A stretch of DNA of 64,000 nucleotides from the NCBI GenBank assembly GCA_038249115.1, contig JBBRWQ010000004.1, forward strand, positions 1-64,000. The letters are read 5' to 3'. Of the stretch, positions 42,688 to 52,500 are shown in pieces (positions within the stretch are counted from its first letter, which is position 1; every line of letters starts with the position of its first letter). The notes below the pieces were generated by a model that saw only the letters and a program-made list of their open reading frames with translations, was not told the DNA's origin and searched no databases. Position numbers and translations under genes: made by a program. The stretch is from UBA4719 sp038249115. Its GTDB lineage: Bacteria > Actinomycetota > Actinomycetes > Actinomycetales > Dermatophilaceae.

Positions 42688-44373
42688 TCAGCGCTTGCGA
42701 AGGCCCCGGCGGACTCGCTCCAGGACCGGCGCGACCAGGTCGTCGATCTCACGGACCCGCAGCCTGCGGGCGACCACGATATAGATCCCGACAAACACCA
42801 GACCGCCGGCAGCCAGGGCCACGAGGCTGTAGAGCCTGCCGTCGAGAACCTGTCCCACGGCCAGTTGAGCGAGGTATGCCGCCACGGCCGCAACGACCGA
42901 CGCGACACCGAGCCGGATGTAGGTTCGGCCGGTCTCGCCCAGGGGCAGGGACCCGAGCCGACGGCGCGCGAGAACCAGGCCGACCGCCATACCGGCGATA
43001 TTGCTGACGGCCTGACCAGCGCCAACGCCCACAGCGATCCACTGCAACGGAAGCAGCAGGCTGGCAAAGTTGGCAGTCGTGGCAACGACGGTGACCACGA
43101 TCTGCAACTTGAACGGTGTCTTGGCGTCTTCGAATGCGTAGAACACCCGGTTAAGCAGGTACAGGACACCGAAGGGAACCAGCCCCATCATCATCGCCAT
43201 CATGACCACGGCGATTCCCCGGGTACTGGCCTCACTACTGCCCTGGTACAACGTGGCCGTCGCGACAAAACCGAGGACGAACGAGCCGACGGTGGCAGGG
43301 ACGGTGGCGACGGCGGTCAGGCGCATGCCCTTGTCGACATCGGCGCGGACCTCACCGAGGTCGCCGACGTGGGCGGCCCTGGACATTCGCGTGAACAAGG
43401 CGGTCACCAGCGAGACGGTGACCAGCGAGTGCGGGAGCATGAAGATCAGGAAGGCGTTGGTGTACGAGATCTTGCCCGGCACTTTGAGGCCAGCGCTGTT
43501 CCCTGCGTCATTGGCGTAGGTCAGAACCTGGGAGGTGATGATGAAGCCCACCGTCGAGACAGCAAGGGCGGCGAAGGTCCACAGAGCCACCGTGGATGCC
43601 GTTCGCAGGCCGACGCCGCGAAATCCCCACCGTGGCGAGTATCGGAACCCCGAACGCCACAGCGGCAGGATCAGCACGAGGGCCTGGGCGGCGACTCCGG
43701 CCGTAGCGCTTCCGGCGAGCACCCAGACCATCGACGAGGTCCAGCTCGCGGGCGCGGGCTGGTGCGGGTACGACGCCAGGAAGTACGCCATCCCGGCGAT
43801 GGCGACGATGTTCGCGAGCACTGGTGCCCACATGTATGCCGCGAAGTGGCTGCGGGCGTTGAGCACCTGGCCCAGAAGTGTGTAGAGCCCGTAGAAGAAG
43901 ATCTGCGGCATACAGATCAGCGCGAATGCGGTGCTCAGCGATCGCACATCCGGGCTCCATTGGGGGGTGCTGTAGAGCCTGACCAGCAGCCCAGCCCCAA
44001 GCGTGAACACCACGGCGACGACGGCGATACCGACGAGCGCGACGGTGAGCAGGCGGTCGATGTACTCGCGACCACCGTCGGCATGGCTGGCGGCGCGCGT
44101 GATCTGCGGGACCAGGACCGCGTTGAGGACGCCACCAGCCAGGAGAAGATAGACGATGTTGGGCAGGGTGTTGGCAACGTCCCAGGCATCACCTGACAGC
44201 GCCGTTCCAACGACGGCGAGCTGCATGGCGGCCCGGACCACGCCCAGGACTCGTGAGGCGACCGTTCCGGCCGCCATCCCGGCGGTGGAGCGGGCTAACG
44301 AGCTGTCGCTGGCATCGGGCGAGACGGGCACCCCATCTGAGACGGGGATGCCGTTGTCGACGGACTCACTCAT
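42688..44373 (-). CDS. murJ: Lipid II flippase MurJ (MviN)
   Basis: A 561-residue polytopic protein of the MOP superfamily, with about 14 transmembrane segments. STAGMAAGTVASRVLGVVRAAMQ and NTLPNIVYLLLAGGVLNAVLVPQITRA are the MurJ signature blocks. It moves lipid II across the membrane. The ATG at 44373 overlaps the upstream DUF6049 gene by 8 bp; the frame is open further to 44445. The C terminus ends with basic residues. It lies just upstream of the pseudokinase gene, with which it presumably acts. Confidence 0.93.
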   Translation of the reverse strand: MSESVDNGIPVSDGVPVSPDASDSSLARSTAGMAAGTVASRVLGVVRAAMQLAVVGTALSGDAWDVANTLPNIVYLLLAGGVLNAVLVPQITRAASHADGGREYIDRLLTVALVGIAVVAVVFTLGAGLLVRLYSTPQWSPDVRSLSTAFALICMPQIFFYGLYTLLGQVLNARSHFAAYMWAPVLANIVAIAGMAYFLASYPHQPAPASWTSSMVWVLAGSATAGVAAQALVLILPLWRSGFRYSPRWGFRGVGLRTASTVALWTFAALAVSTVGFIITSQVLTYANDAGNSAGLKVPGKISYTNAFLIFMLPHSLVTVSLVTALFTRMSRAAHVGDLGEVRADVDKGMRLTAVATVPATVGSFVLGFVATATLYQGSSEASTRGIAVVMMAMMMGLVPFGVLYLLNRVFYAFEDAKTPFKLQIVVTVVATTANFASLLLPLQWIAVGVGAGQAVSNIAGMAVGLVLARRRLGSLPLGETGRTYIRLGVASVVAAVAAYLAQLAVGQVLDGRLYSLVALAAGGLVFVGIYIVVARRLRVREIDDLVAPVLERVRRGLRKR

Positions 44374-46672
44374 CGGGAAGGATCTCAGGCGTGACACGGC
44401 GTGACGAGCGGGTCGATCCGCGGCGGAGCGAACGATAGACGCCAAGCAGCAAGATGATGCTGGCCAGAGCCCCCAGGACCCAGTAGAGCCAGGTGCCCGT
44501 GGGCTGGACGCGCACGCTGACCCGGGCCTTCTGCCCTAGCAAGGTGCCGTTGGGTGTGGTGAGGACGGCCTCGACCGGGACCAGCCCCGCGGCGACGGCA
44601 GTGACGCTCAGCTTCACGTTGGTCCGGCTCTCTGCGCCGATCTCCAGCGGCCCGGACTGCTGGTCTATCCGTAGCCTCGGCTGGCCAGGGGTCAGGGTCA
44701 GGTGGACATCGTGGACAGGAACCGCGAGATCGTTGACCACCGTGACCTGCAGGACACCCTTGTCGGCGAAGAAGTTCACCGAGCTCGGCACGACGTGGAC
44801 GCCGCCGCTGACGGCCGTGATCGCCGCCTGGGTGGCCGCGTCGATGACCGGGATTCCGCGAGCATGACCTCGCCAGCGACTCGAGAGCACCTGTTCTTGA
44901 GCGTCTGTCCAACGCGCCCGGAAGGACTGCGTGTCGTCACGGATACTGGCGACTCCGTCGATGGCGAGAGTCGTTCGCGAGATGTTTTGGAGCGTGGCCT
45001 GGGTCAAGGGGGACCTGCCAGGGCTGAGCGGGTCGGGACCAGCCGGCGAGGTCGTCGGGGAGGGCGTGGCAGGGCTGGGTGTCACGGTGGGGCCGAGGCC
45101 GGGCACGTCGGGAACGGCCGTTCCGGCGGCGGCGAGCAGCTGGTCGGTCGAGGTTGGTGTCAGCCAGGGAGCCTGGGCCACCGCGGCGAAGAAGGAGGCC
45201 AACACGCTCGGGTTGCCGGCGAACGTCCGGGGGGCTGCCACCAGCACCGATCGGTTGCGGGTTCCGGGCCGTTCGCCGATCAGGGCCAGGGAGTCGGCCA
45301 GGAAGAGCTGGGTAGTGACGGCGCCGGATGCGGGTGTGGAGGTCTGCGCGAAGGTCCTGCTCAGGGCCTGGTCGTAGGCCAGCAGGGGCAGTCCGCCGAC
45401 CGACTTGCGACTCGCGTCGTCGGTGTAGCCGCTTCGCATCGTCCGGGTCGAGGCGGAGATCACGGCGCCCGCAAGCCCCGATGAGGAGAACGCAACCCTG
45501 AGCCTCTCCTCGAGATTCGTGGACAGCTCGCCGTCGACAGGCCAGGCGATGCCCGTTCGCGCGGAGCCGACAGCAGTTGCCAGTGCGGAGGGCCGGTCCA
45601 GCAGTGCAGCCACGGCACTCGGGCCCAAGGCCAACGGGAGTAGGGCGGCGAGGTCGGGGTCGGCATACGGCAAGGACCAGAGGGTATGGCGCGGAGCGGC
45701 CTCCCTGAGTCTGTTCGCGAGCGCCGTGGTCGCCTCAGCGACGGGGTCGGTGCTCGTGGCGTCCCCGGGGGCGGGAGCGGTTGTGGGGGTTGGTGTGACG
45801 GAGGTGGTGGGGGTTGGTGTGACGGAGGTGGTGGGGGTTGGCGTGGGGCCGGGCGTCGCGATACCCGTGGCTGTGGCGAGCTGCGGCGGGCCCAGAACAG
45901 CGGGATCGATCGCCCACGTGACCTTCGTGCTGTCGGTGCCCTTGATCACCCCGTCCAGGCGCGAACCAGGCCCGACGGCTTTCGTCCATGCGGCCGTCCG
46001 GGCGGTACTGTCGGCGCCGAACAGTGCCGGGTCAGGATCAAGGCACAGCGGAACTAGCCAGGCGATAGACAGCGGCTCGTACTCCTTTTTCGGGGACAAT
46101 GCTGGGAGAAAGGTTCTCTGGTTTCCGAGCGCCTCTGACTGACTGGCGGTCTCGGGCGTCGCGCCGGTCACCTCGATGCTGACCGGCAGGACTGCGAACG
46201 ACTCGCGATGGCTGATTGCCGTCGCAGGGATGACAAGCACGAAGGGTGCCACGGCCCCCGGTGCCAGGCTTGGGCCCAGCGGGGTGGCTGCGACCTCCGC
46301 CACCGCCTGCTCGCCCACGGCGGCCCAGTCGGACACCGCGTTTCGGCTGGTCAGACCGCGGTCGCCGATCCGCGCGCGGACCAACGGGTTGTCGATCGGG
46401 AACGAGGCGGTATTGCGGATGGTCCCGGAGACGGTCACCGAGGCCCTGGGGACCGCCACCGCCGGCGTGATGCTCGCGAGGGTCACGGATGCCGGCCCGG
46501 GCGGGGGTGCCGGGCGGGTGACGGTCGTCACTGTCGCCATGGTCGAGGCGCTGGCCGCCGCTACCGCACTGGCGGGTAGCCCGGATGCGATGCCCGGTGA
46601 CGCGGTGACCGCGAGCAAGGCTACGGAGGCGGCCAGCCGGCATACGTGCCGCCGTTTCCTTGTGTCGTTCAC
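44366..46672 (-). CDS. DUF6049 secreted membrane-anchored protein
   Basis: A 768-residue protein with an N-terminal signal peptide (VCRLAASVALLAVTASPGIASG) and one C-terminal transmembrane segment (about 725-745, WLYWVLGALASIILLLGVY) before a basic cytoplasmic tail. The rest is extracellular, with beta-rich regions at both ends. A low-complexity stretch of PTPTTSVT repeats lies at about 275-300, encoded by 24-bp tandem repeats near 45,780-45,842. The family corresponds to Rv3909, always upstream of murJ in actinobacteria. It overlaps the murJ start and the NUDIX stop, so it is in one operon. Function unknown. Confidence 0.85.
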   Translation of the reverse strand: MNDTRKRRHVCRLAASVALLAVTASPGIASGLPASAVAAASASTMATVTTVTRPAPPPGPASVTLASITPAVAVPRASVTVSGTIRNTASFPIDNPLVRARIGDRGLTSRNAVSDWAAVGEQAVAEVAATPLGPSLAPGAVAPFVLVIPATAISHRESFAVLPVSIEVTGATPETASQSEALGNQRTFLPALSPKKEYEPLSIAWLVPLCLDPDPALFGADSTARTAAWTKAVGPGSRLDGVIKGTDSTKVTWAIDPAVLGPPQLATATGIATPGPTPTPTTSVTPTPTTSVTPTPTTAPAPGDATSTDPVAEATTALANRLREAAPRHTLWSLPYADPDLAALLPLALGPSAVAALLDRPSALATAVGSARTGIAWPVDGELSTNLEERLRVAFSSSGLAGAVISASTRTMRSGYTDDASRKSVGGLPLLAYDQALSRTFAQTSTPASGAVTTQLFLADSLALIGERPGTRNRSVLVAAPRTFAGNPSVLASFFAAVAQAPWLTPTSTDQLLAAAGTAVPDVPGLGPTVTPSPATPSPTTSPAGPDPLSPGRSPLTQATLQNISRTTLAIDGVASIRDDTQSFRARWTDAQEQVLSSRWRGHARGIPVIDAATQAAITAVSGGVHVVPSSVNFFADKGVLQVTVVNDLAVPVHDVHLTLTPGQPRLRIDQQSGPLEIGAESRTNVKLSVTAVAAGLVPVEAVLTTPNGTLLGQKARVSVRVQPTGTWLYWVLGALASIILLLGVYRSLRRGSTRSSRRVTPEILPDE

Positions 46673-47154
46673 GTGGCGCCCGCCAGGCGCTCCCAGGCGA
46701 CCTGGGCGATCCGCTGTTCATTGACGAAGGTGAGGTGGTCATGGACACCGAGCAGGGGGAGCCATGCCACGTCGATGGCCTCGGCATCTGGGTCGCCGGC
46801 GACGCTGAGCTCGCCGCCTGTGGCTTCGAGCAGGTAGTGGTGGACGACCTTATGGACGCGCATCTGCGAGGTGGAGAACCAGTAGTCGATGGTGCCCAAT
46901 GAGGCCAGAACCCGCCCGGTGATGCCGGTCTCCTCGGCGACTTCACGCACGGCTGCCTGTTCGAGGGTCTCGTCCTTCTCGATGTGTCCCTTGGGCAGGC
47001 ACCACTCGACCCGTCCGGCCCGGTTGCGGCGGGCGATGACCGCGATGCGGGCGACCCCCTCGTGAACGTCGATGACTACGCCGCCCGCCGAGATCTCCTC
47101 GACCGACGGAAGTCGGCGTGGCTGCCGGGTCGGCGGCAACGCAGAGGAGTCCAT
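46669..47154 (-). CDS. NUDIX hydrolase
   Basis: A 161-residue NUDIX protein with the complete Nudix box GHIEKDETLEQAAVREVAEE followed by TGI. It hydrolyses nucleoside diphosphates linked to another moiety; the substrate is not known. The start at 47154 is the ATG closest to the domain; the frame is open to 47235. Its stop overlaps the DUF6049 start. It is divergent from cca, as in other actinobacteria (Rv3908 type). Confidence 0.9.
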   Translation of the reverse strand: MDSSALPPTRQPRRLPSVEEISAGGVVIDVHEGVARIAVIARRNRAGRVEWCLPKGHIEKDETLEQAAVREVAEETGITGRVLASLGTIDYWFSTSQMRVHKVVHHYLLEATGGELSVAGDPDAEAIDVAWLPLLGVHDHLTFVNEQRIAQVAWERLAGAT

Positions 47155-47250
47155 CGCGCCACTGTAACCAGCCAGAGCGGTAGCCAGGACTCGGCACGCG
47201 AAGAGACGGCGGGGCCGGGGCATACGTCCAGTCACCTACCCTTGGCTCTC

Positions 47251-48723
47251 GTGGCTACCTCTGATCCGACCAGCGCCCTCCTTCATGAGGCCGTGCGCCG
47301 GCTGGCTCCGATTCTGCCGCTGCTGACCGAGCTGGGCTCCCGCTTCGTGGATGCGGGTCACGAGATCGCTCTGGTCGGCGGCCCGGTCCGGGACGCATTT
47401 CTGGGGCGGGTGTCGCCCGACCTGGACTTCAACACGTCGGCTAGCCCGGAACAGACCCACGCCATCCTGGCCGGCTGGGCGGACGCCAACTGGGACGTTG
47501 GCCGGCTCTTCGGGACGATCGGTGCGCGCAAGGGCGACCACATCATCGAGGTCACGACCTATCGCGCGGACGCCTATGACCGCACGACCCGCAAGCCGGT
47601 GGTGGCGTTTGGCGACAACCTGCTGGACGATCTGGTCCGACGGGACTTCACGGTCAACGCGATGGCGATGAAGCTCCCATCGCTGGAGTTCGTGGACCCG
47701 CACCACGGGCTGGCCGATCTGGCCGCCCGCGTGCTGCGCACTCCGGGAGCACCCGAGGTGTCCTTCGCCGACGACCCGTTGCGGATGATGCGGGCTGCAC
47801 GCTTCGTGTCTCAGCTGGGCTTCACCGCGGCACCCGAGGTCGTCGAGGCGATGACCACCATGGCCGCCTCGCTGGACATCGTGTCCGCCGAGCGAATCCA
47901 CGACGAGTTCGTCAAGCTGATCATGGGCCGCGCCCCCCGCCAGGGCCTGGCATTGTTCGTCGAGTCAGGCCTTGCCGACCACGTTCTCCCCGAGCTTCCG
48001 GCGCTCAAGCTCGAGGTCGACGAGCACCATCGGCACAAGGACGTCTACGAGCACTCGCTGATCGTGCTCGAGCAGGCCATCGCCCTGGAAGGCCCGAGCG
48101 ACGGACCGGCCGAGGACGTGCCTGGACCGGACCGCGTCCTGCGCCTGGCCGCCTTGCTGCACGACATCGGTAAGCCGGCGACGCGCCGCTTCGAGGACGC
48201 TGGCGGTGTGAGCTTCCATCACCACGAGGTCGTCGGCGCCAAGCTGGCCGCGCGCCGGCTGAAGGCGATGCGCTTCGACAAGGACACCATCAAGGCCGTG
48301 TCCAGGCTGATCGAGCTGCACCTGCGTTTCCATGGTTTCGGGGGCGGTGAATGGACCGACTCGGCCGTACGCCGCTACATCACCGACGCCGGGCCGCTAC
48401 TGCCTCGTCTGCATCGGCTGACCCGCTCGGACTGCACGACCCGAAACGTGCGTAAGGCCCAGAGCCTGTCGCGGACCTATGACGATCTCGAGGCGCGGAT
48501 CACCCGCCTTTTGGAGCAGGAACAGCTGGATGCCGTGCGTCCGGAGCTGAACGGCACCGAGATCGCCGAGGTGCTGGGGATCGCTCCTGGGCCGGTCCTG
48601 GGCCGGGCATACAAGTACCTGCTCTCTGTTCGCATGGACCAGGGACCCATCGGCAAAGAGGCAGCGATCCTGGCACTGCAGGCGTGGTGGGCGGATCAAC
48701 CTGAGTCGACTCAGCTGACCTGA
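47251..48723 (+). CDS. cca: CCA tRNA nucleotidyltransferase
   Basis: A 490-residue enzyme that adds CCA to tRNA 3' ends. The catalytic head has GGPVRDAFLGRVSPDLDFNTSA (GG and DxD) and DLVRRDFTVNAMAM; the RRxR-like RMMRAARFVSQLGF follows. A C-terminal HD domain has HHRHKDVYEHSLIVL and LLHDIGKPATR. This pcnB/PcnA type with an HD domain is usual in actinobacteria. The GTG at 47251 has no ribosome binding site and may be the first transcribed base (leaderless). The tRNA genes in this window lack encoded CCA, so the enzyme is needed. Confidence 0.92.
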   Translation: MATSDPTSALLHEAVRRLAPILPLLTELGSRFVDAGHEIALVGGPVRDAFLGRVSPDLDFNTSASPEQTHAILAGWADANWDVGRLFGTIGARKGDHIIEVTTYRADAYDRTTRKPVVAFGDNLLDDLVRRDFTVNAMAMKLPSLEFVDPHHGLADLAARVLRTPGAPEVSFADDPLRMMRAARFVSQLGFTAAPEVVEAMTTMAASLDIVSAERIHDEFVKLIMGRAPRQGLALFVESGLADHVLPELPALKLEVDEHHRHKDVYEHSLIVLEQAIALEGPSDGPAEDVPGPDRVLRLAALLHDIGKPATRRFEDAGGVSFHHHEVVGAKLAARRLKAMRFDKDTIKAVSRLIELHLRFHGFGGGEWTDSAVRRYITDAGPLLPRLHRLTRSDCTTRNVRKAQSLSRTYDDLEARITRLLEQEQLDAVRPELNGTEIAEVLGIAPGPVLGRAYKYLLSVRMDQGPIGKEAAILALQAWWADQPESTQLT

Positions 48724-48794
48724 GCTGACCTGAGCCTTCGGTGCAGCTGTGGATAAGCCACGGTGTGGTCTGGCCCTGCATGTCAGCATGCGGC

Positions 48795-49505
48795 ATGGTC
48801 AACGTCGGGGTGAAGGTCCTTTTCTGCGGTGAGGAGTTCCCGGCGGTGGCCGGCCGGCGGCTGACGATCGGGCGTTCGGGAGACGTGGAGATCGACGACA
48901 ACCCTTACCTCCACCGCAACTTCCTGGTGGTCGACCAGGAGGCGGGCCTGTGGTGGCTGTCCAACGTCGGCTCGATGTTGACGGCTACCGTTGCTGACGA
49001 CAAAGGGCTGTTCCAGGCGTGGCTTTCGCCGGGCGCACGGATTCCGTTGGCATTCAACCGGATCGCGGTCTGGTTCACCGCAGGGCCGACCACCTATGAC
49101 TTCGAGATCGTGGTCGACGACCCGGTCTTCGTGTCGGCGACCCCGGACGCCGCCGAGCAGGACCATTCCGGTGGGATGACCGTCGGCCGGGTGTCACTCA
49201 CGGCCGACCAGAAGCTGCTCATCGTGGCTCTGTGTGAGAACCACCTGTCGCGCGGCTATCCGGGCAGCAGCCGGATCCCGTCCTCGGCCGATGCCGCCAC
49301 GCGCCTCGGATGGACCATCACCCGGTTCAACCGCAAGCTGGACAACGTCTGCCAGAAGCTGGCCGACGCCGGCAACCGTGGGCTGCACGGTGGCATCGGC
49401 AATCTGGCCAGCAACCGCAAGTCCCGCCTCGTCGAGCATGCCCTGTCGACCCGGCTCGTCACCGAGTGCGATCTGGCGTTGCTGGGCGGCGGGCCGATCC
49501 GGTGA
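48795..49505 (+). CDS. FHA-domain regulator-like protein of the WXG100 locus
   Basis: A 236-residue protein. The N-terminal half is a divergent FHA domain (RRLTIGRSGDVEIDDNPYLHRNFLVVD). The C-terminal half (about 130-225) is a winged-helix-like region (LTADQKLLIVALCENHLSR, AATRLGWTITRFNRKLDNVCQKLAD). Such FHA-HTH proteins occur next to FtsK/EssC ATPases of type VII-like secretion loci. The stop overlaps the EssC-like start (GTGA). The start is uncertain: ATG at 48795 or a few codons downstream. Confidence 0.75.
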   Translation: MVNVGVKVLFCGEEFPAVAGRRLTIGRSGDVEIDDNPYLHRNFLVVDQEAGLWWLSNVGSMLTATVADDKGLFQAWLSPGARIPLAFNRIAVWFTAGPTTYDFEIVVDDPVFVSATPDAAEQDHSGGMTVGRVSLTADQKLLIVALCENHLSRGYPGSSRIPSSADAATRLGWTITRFNRKLDNVCQKLADAGNRGLHGGIGNLASNRKSRLVEHALSTRLVTECDLALLGGGPIR

Positions 49506-52500
49506 AGCTGAAGCTCACCCTGCAGCCATCAATGCTGTCGTCACTCACGGTGTTGTCATCGTCAACGCCGGTAGCGAGCCGGGCAAGCCGAGATCTGGTC
49601 GCCACCATGGACTCCTCGACGACCATCGGGGACCTGGCGACCTACCTCGTTCGCGCCGACCCGCGCGCCGCCGAGTTTCACGGACTCAGCGCGAGCAACC
49701 TCACGCTGACCCTGGTCGACCAGGTCAACACTGTGCTCGATCCTCGCTCGACCGTGCCGGAGAGCAGCCTCCGCTCGGGGGTCAGGGTTGCCGTGACCCG
49801 GCGCAGCGAGACCTTCGTGGATGCCGGCCGCGCGGTCGCGGTGGCCTCGGTCGTGGCGGGTCCTGACAGCGGCAAGGAGTTCCCGCTATGGTGCGGGACG
49901 GCATACATCGGTCGTGGGCACGACTGCGAGATCCAGGTGAGCGACTCCTCGGTCTCGCGCCGTCACGCCAGGCTCGTTGTCGCAGGGCCGCCTGACCTTC
50001 CCGAGGTGGTGGACCTCGGTTCGGCCAACGGGCTGTCGATCGGAGGCGTCGAGGTGTCGCGCGCGGTTCTGGCGGCTGGCGATCGCGTCAGGCTCGGCGA
50101 CACCGAGGTCGAGGTACGCCTGCTCGCGGGCGATTCCGACTCGCCCGGCGGTGACTCGCCGTATGCAGCCTTCTCGAGATCGCCGCGTATCGCACCCCTG
50201 TTCGAAGGCCGCGAGTTCGAGCTGCCCGAGCTGCCCGAGCGACCCAGGCCGTCGCGGATGCCGTGGCTGGCCATGATGTTTCCGGTGTTCATGGGTGTGG
50301 GCTTGTTCGCGTTCACCCGCAGCCCCTATTCGCTGATGTTCGTCCTGATGTCGCCGATGATGATGCTCGGTAACCACGTCGAACAGACCCGGGGAGGCAA
50401 AAAGGAGTTCGAGAGCGCCATGCGGGACTTTCGCGTGGATCTCGAGATCCTGCGGGTGGAGATTCGTGAGTTGTTGCAGGTTGAGGCCGATCGGCGCGGC
50501 CACGAGAACCCGTCCAGTGCCAGCTGCATGGAAGCTTGCCGCCAGCTCAGTCCTCTGTTGTGGACGAGGCGCCGCGACACGTCCGGGTTCCTTCAGCTCC
50601 GGCTCGGCACGGGGACGCTGCCGTCGCGCAGCTCGATCAGGATGCCGTCGGTCGGCCGGTCCACGGCGGAGGCCTGGCTCGAGGTGGCCACGTCGATCGA
50701 GGGCCTGTCCACCGTTCCCGACGTTCCGATAGTCGTCGATCCACTTGCCACTGGCGCGATTGGCCTGTCTGGCCTTCGCAGCACCGCGCTGCCGGTGGCC
50801 AGATCCCTTGTGCTGCAAGCAGTTTCGCTTCATTCACCGGCTGACCTGATCGTGGCTGCTTTCGCGTCGTCTGCCTCCGCGGCGGACTGGGACTGGCTCA
50901 AGTGGGTGCCTCACACGACGTCGCCGCACAGCCCGATCGCGGCCAACCACCTGGCCAGTGCGGCGCCCTCTTGTTCGGCGCTGTTGTCCGAGCTCGAGGA
51001 TCTGGTCAAGTCGCCATCAGAGCCCCTGCAGGACCGTGACCGTGAGCATCCACGAGTGCTGGTCCTGGTCGAGAACGACGCTCCCGTGGAGCGCAGCCGG
51101 CTGGTGCAGCTCGCCGAGAGGGGGTGGCATCACGGCGTCTGTGTGGTCTGGCTTGCGCCTTCGACGGTCTTGCTGCCGGCGGCCTGCCGGGTCTTCGTCG
51201 AGGTGGGCGCCAGCGAGGGTGAAGTGGGCTACGTCAAGGAGGGCAGGCTCGTCACGCCGGTCACCGTTGATGTCGTCGGCCTGGACCAGACCCTGGCGGC
51301 GGCGCGTGCCCTGGCGTCCGTCGAGGACTCCGGAGCACCGGTCGACGACGCCAGTGACCTGCCACGCACGGTCTCGCTGCTGACGCTCACCGGCACCGAG
51401 CTAGCCGGTTCCCCCGATGCCGTGATCGAGCGCTGGGGCGAGAGCCGGTCGATCCTCACCGGCCCCTTCGCCCCTGAGTCCCCCAGCCGAAGGCCCGGCA
51501 ACCTGCGAGCGATCGTCGGCCAGTCGGCGCAGGGGACGTTCTCCCTCGACCTGCGCGCCGACGGTCCGCACGCCTTGGTCGGGGGCACGACCGGTGCCGG
51601 CAAGTCCGAGCTCCTCCAGGCGTGGATCCTCGGCATGGCGGCCGCGCACTCCCCGCAACGGGTCACCTTCCTGCTCGTGGACTACAAGGGCGGTTCGGCC
51701 TTTCGCGACTGCGTGGACCTGCCGCACACGGTCGGTCTCGTGACCGACCTCTCGCCGCATCTCGTCCGGCGGGCGCTGGCCTCACTCTCGGCTGAGCTGC
51801 GCTACCGCGAGCACCTGTTGGCGAAGTACCAGGCCAAGGACCTCGTCGAGCTCGAGCGCCGTGGCGAGGTCGACGCACCGCCGAGTCTGGTGATCGTCGT
51901 CGACGAGTTCGCAGCCCTGGTCCAGGAGGTCCCGGGGTTCGTCGAGGGTGTGGTCAACGTCGCGCAGCGCGGTCGATCCCTGGGTCTGCACCTGATCCTG
52001 GCGACACAGCGTCCGGCGGGCGTCATCAAGGACAACCTGCGCGCCAACACCAACCTGCGACTGGCGTTGCGGGTTGCCGACGAGAACGACAGCTCGGACG
52101 TTATTGGCTCGACCATGGCCGCTCGATTCGACCCGGCTCTACCCGGCCGCGCCGTGTCCAAGAGCGGACCGAGGGGACTCACGCCGTTCCAGGCGGGGTA
52201 CGCCGGCGGGTGGACCTCCGATACTCCCTCACCGCCGGAGATTCGGGTCGAGACGCTCCACTTCGGACTCGGCGCGGTGTGGGAGCCGCCGCTCACCCAG
52301 GCGGACCTCGAGCTCGACGCGGCGGACCTCGGCCCGACCGACATCCAGCGGCTGGTGGCGACCATCGGCGTGGCTGCCACCACCGCGGGCCTGTCGAAGC
52401 CGCGCGCGCCGTGGCTGCCTGAGCTGCATCCGACCTACGACCTGGGGCGACTGCCCGCCGGAGATCGCGACGGCCATCTGGTCTTCGGCGTGGCGGACGA

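Noticed and set aside
45780..45842. Tandem repeat considered as a CRISPR array
   Set aside because: Units are contiguous 24-bp coding repeats without spacers and stay in frame in the DUF6049 gene.
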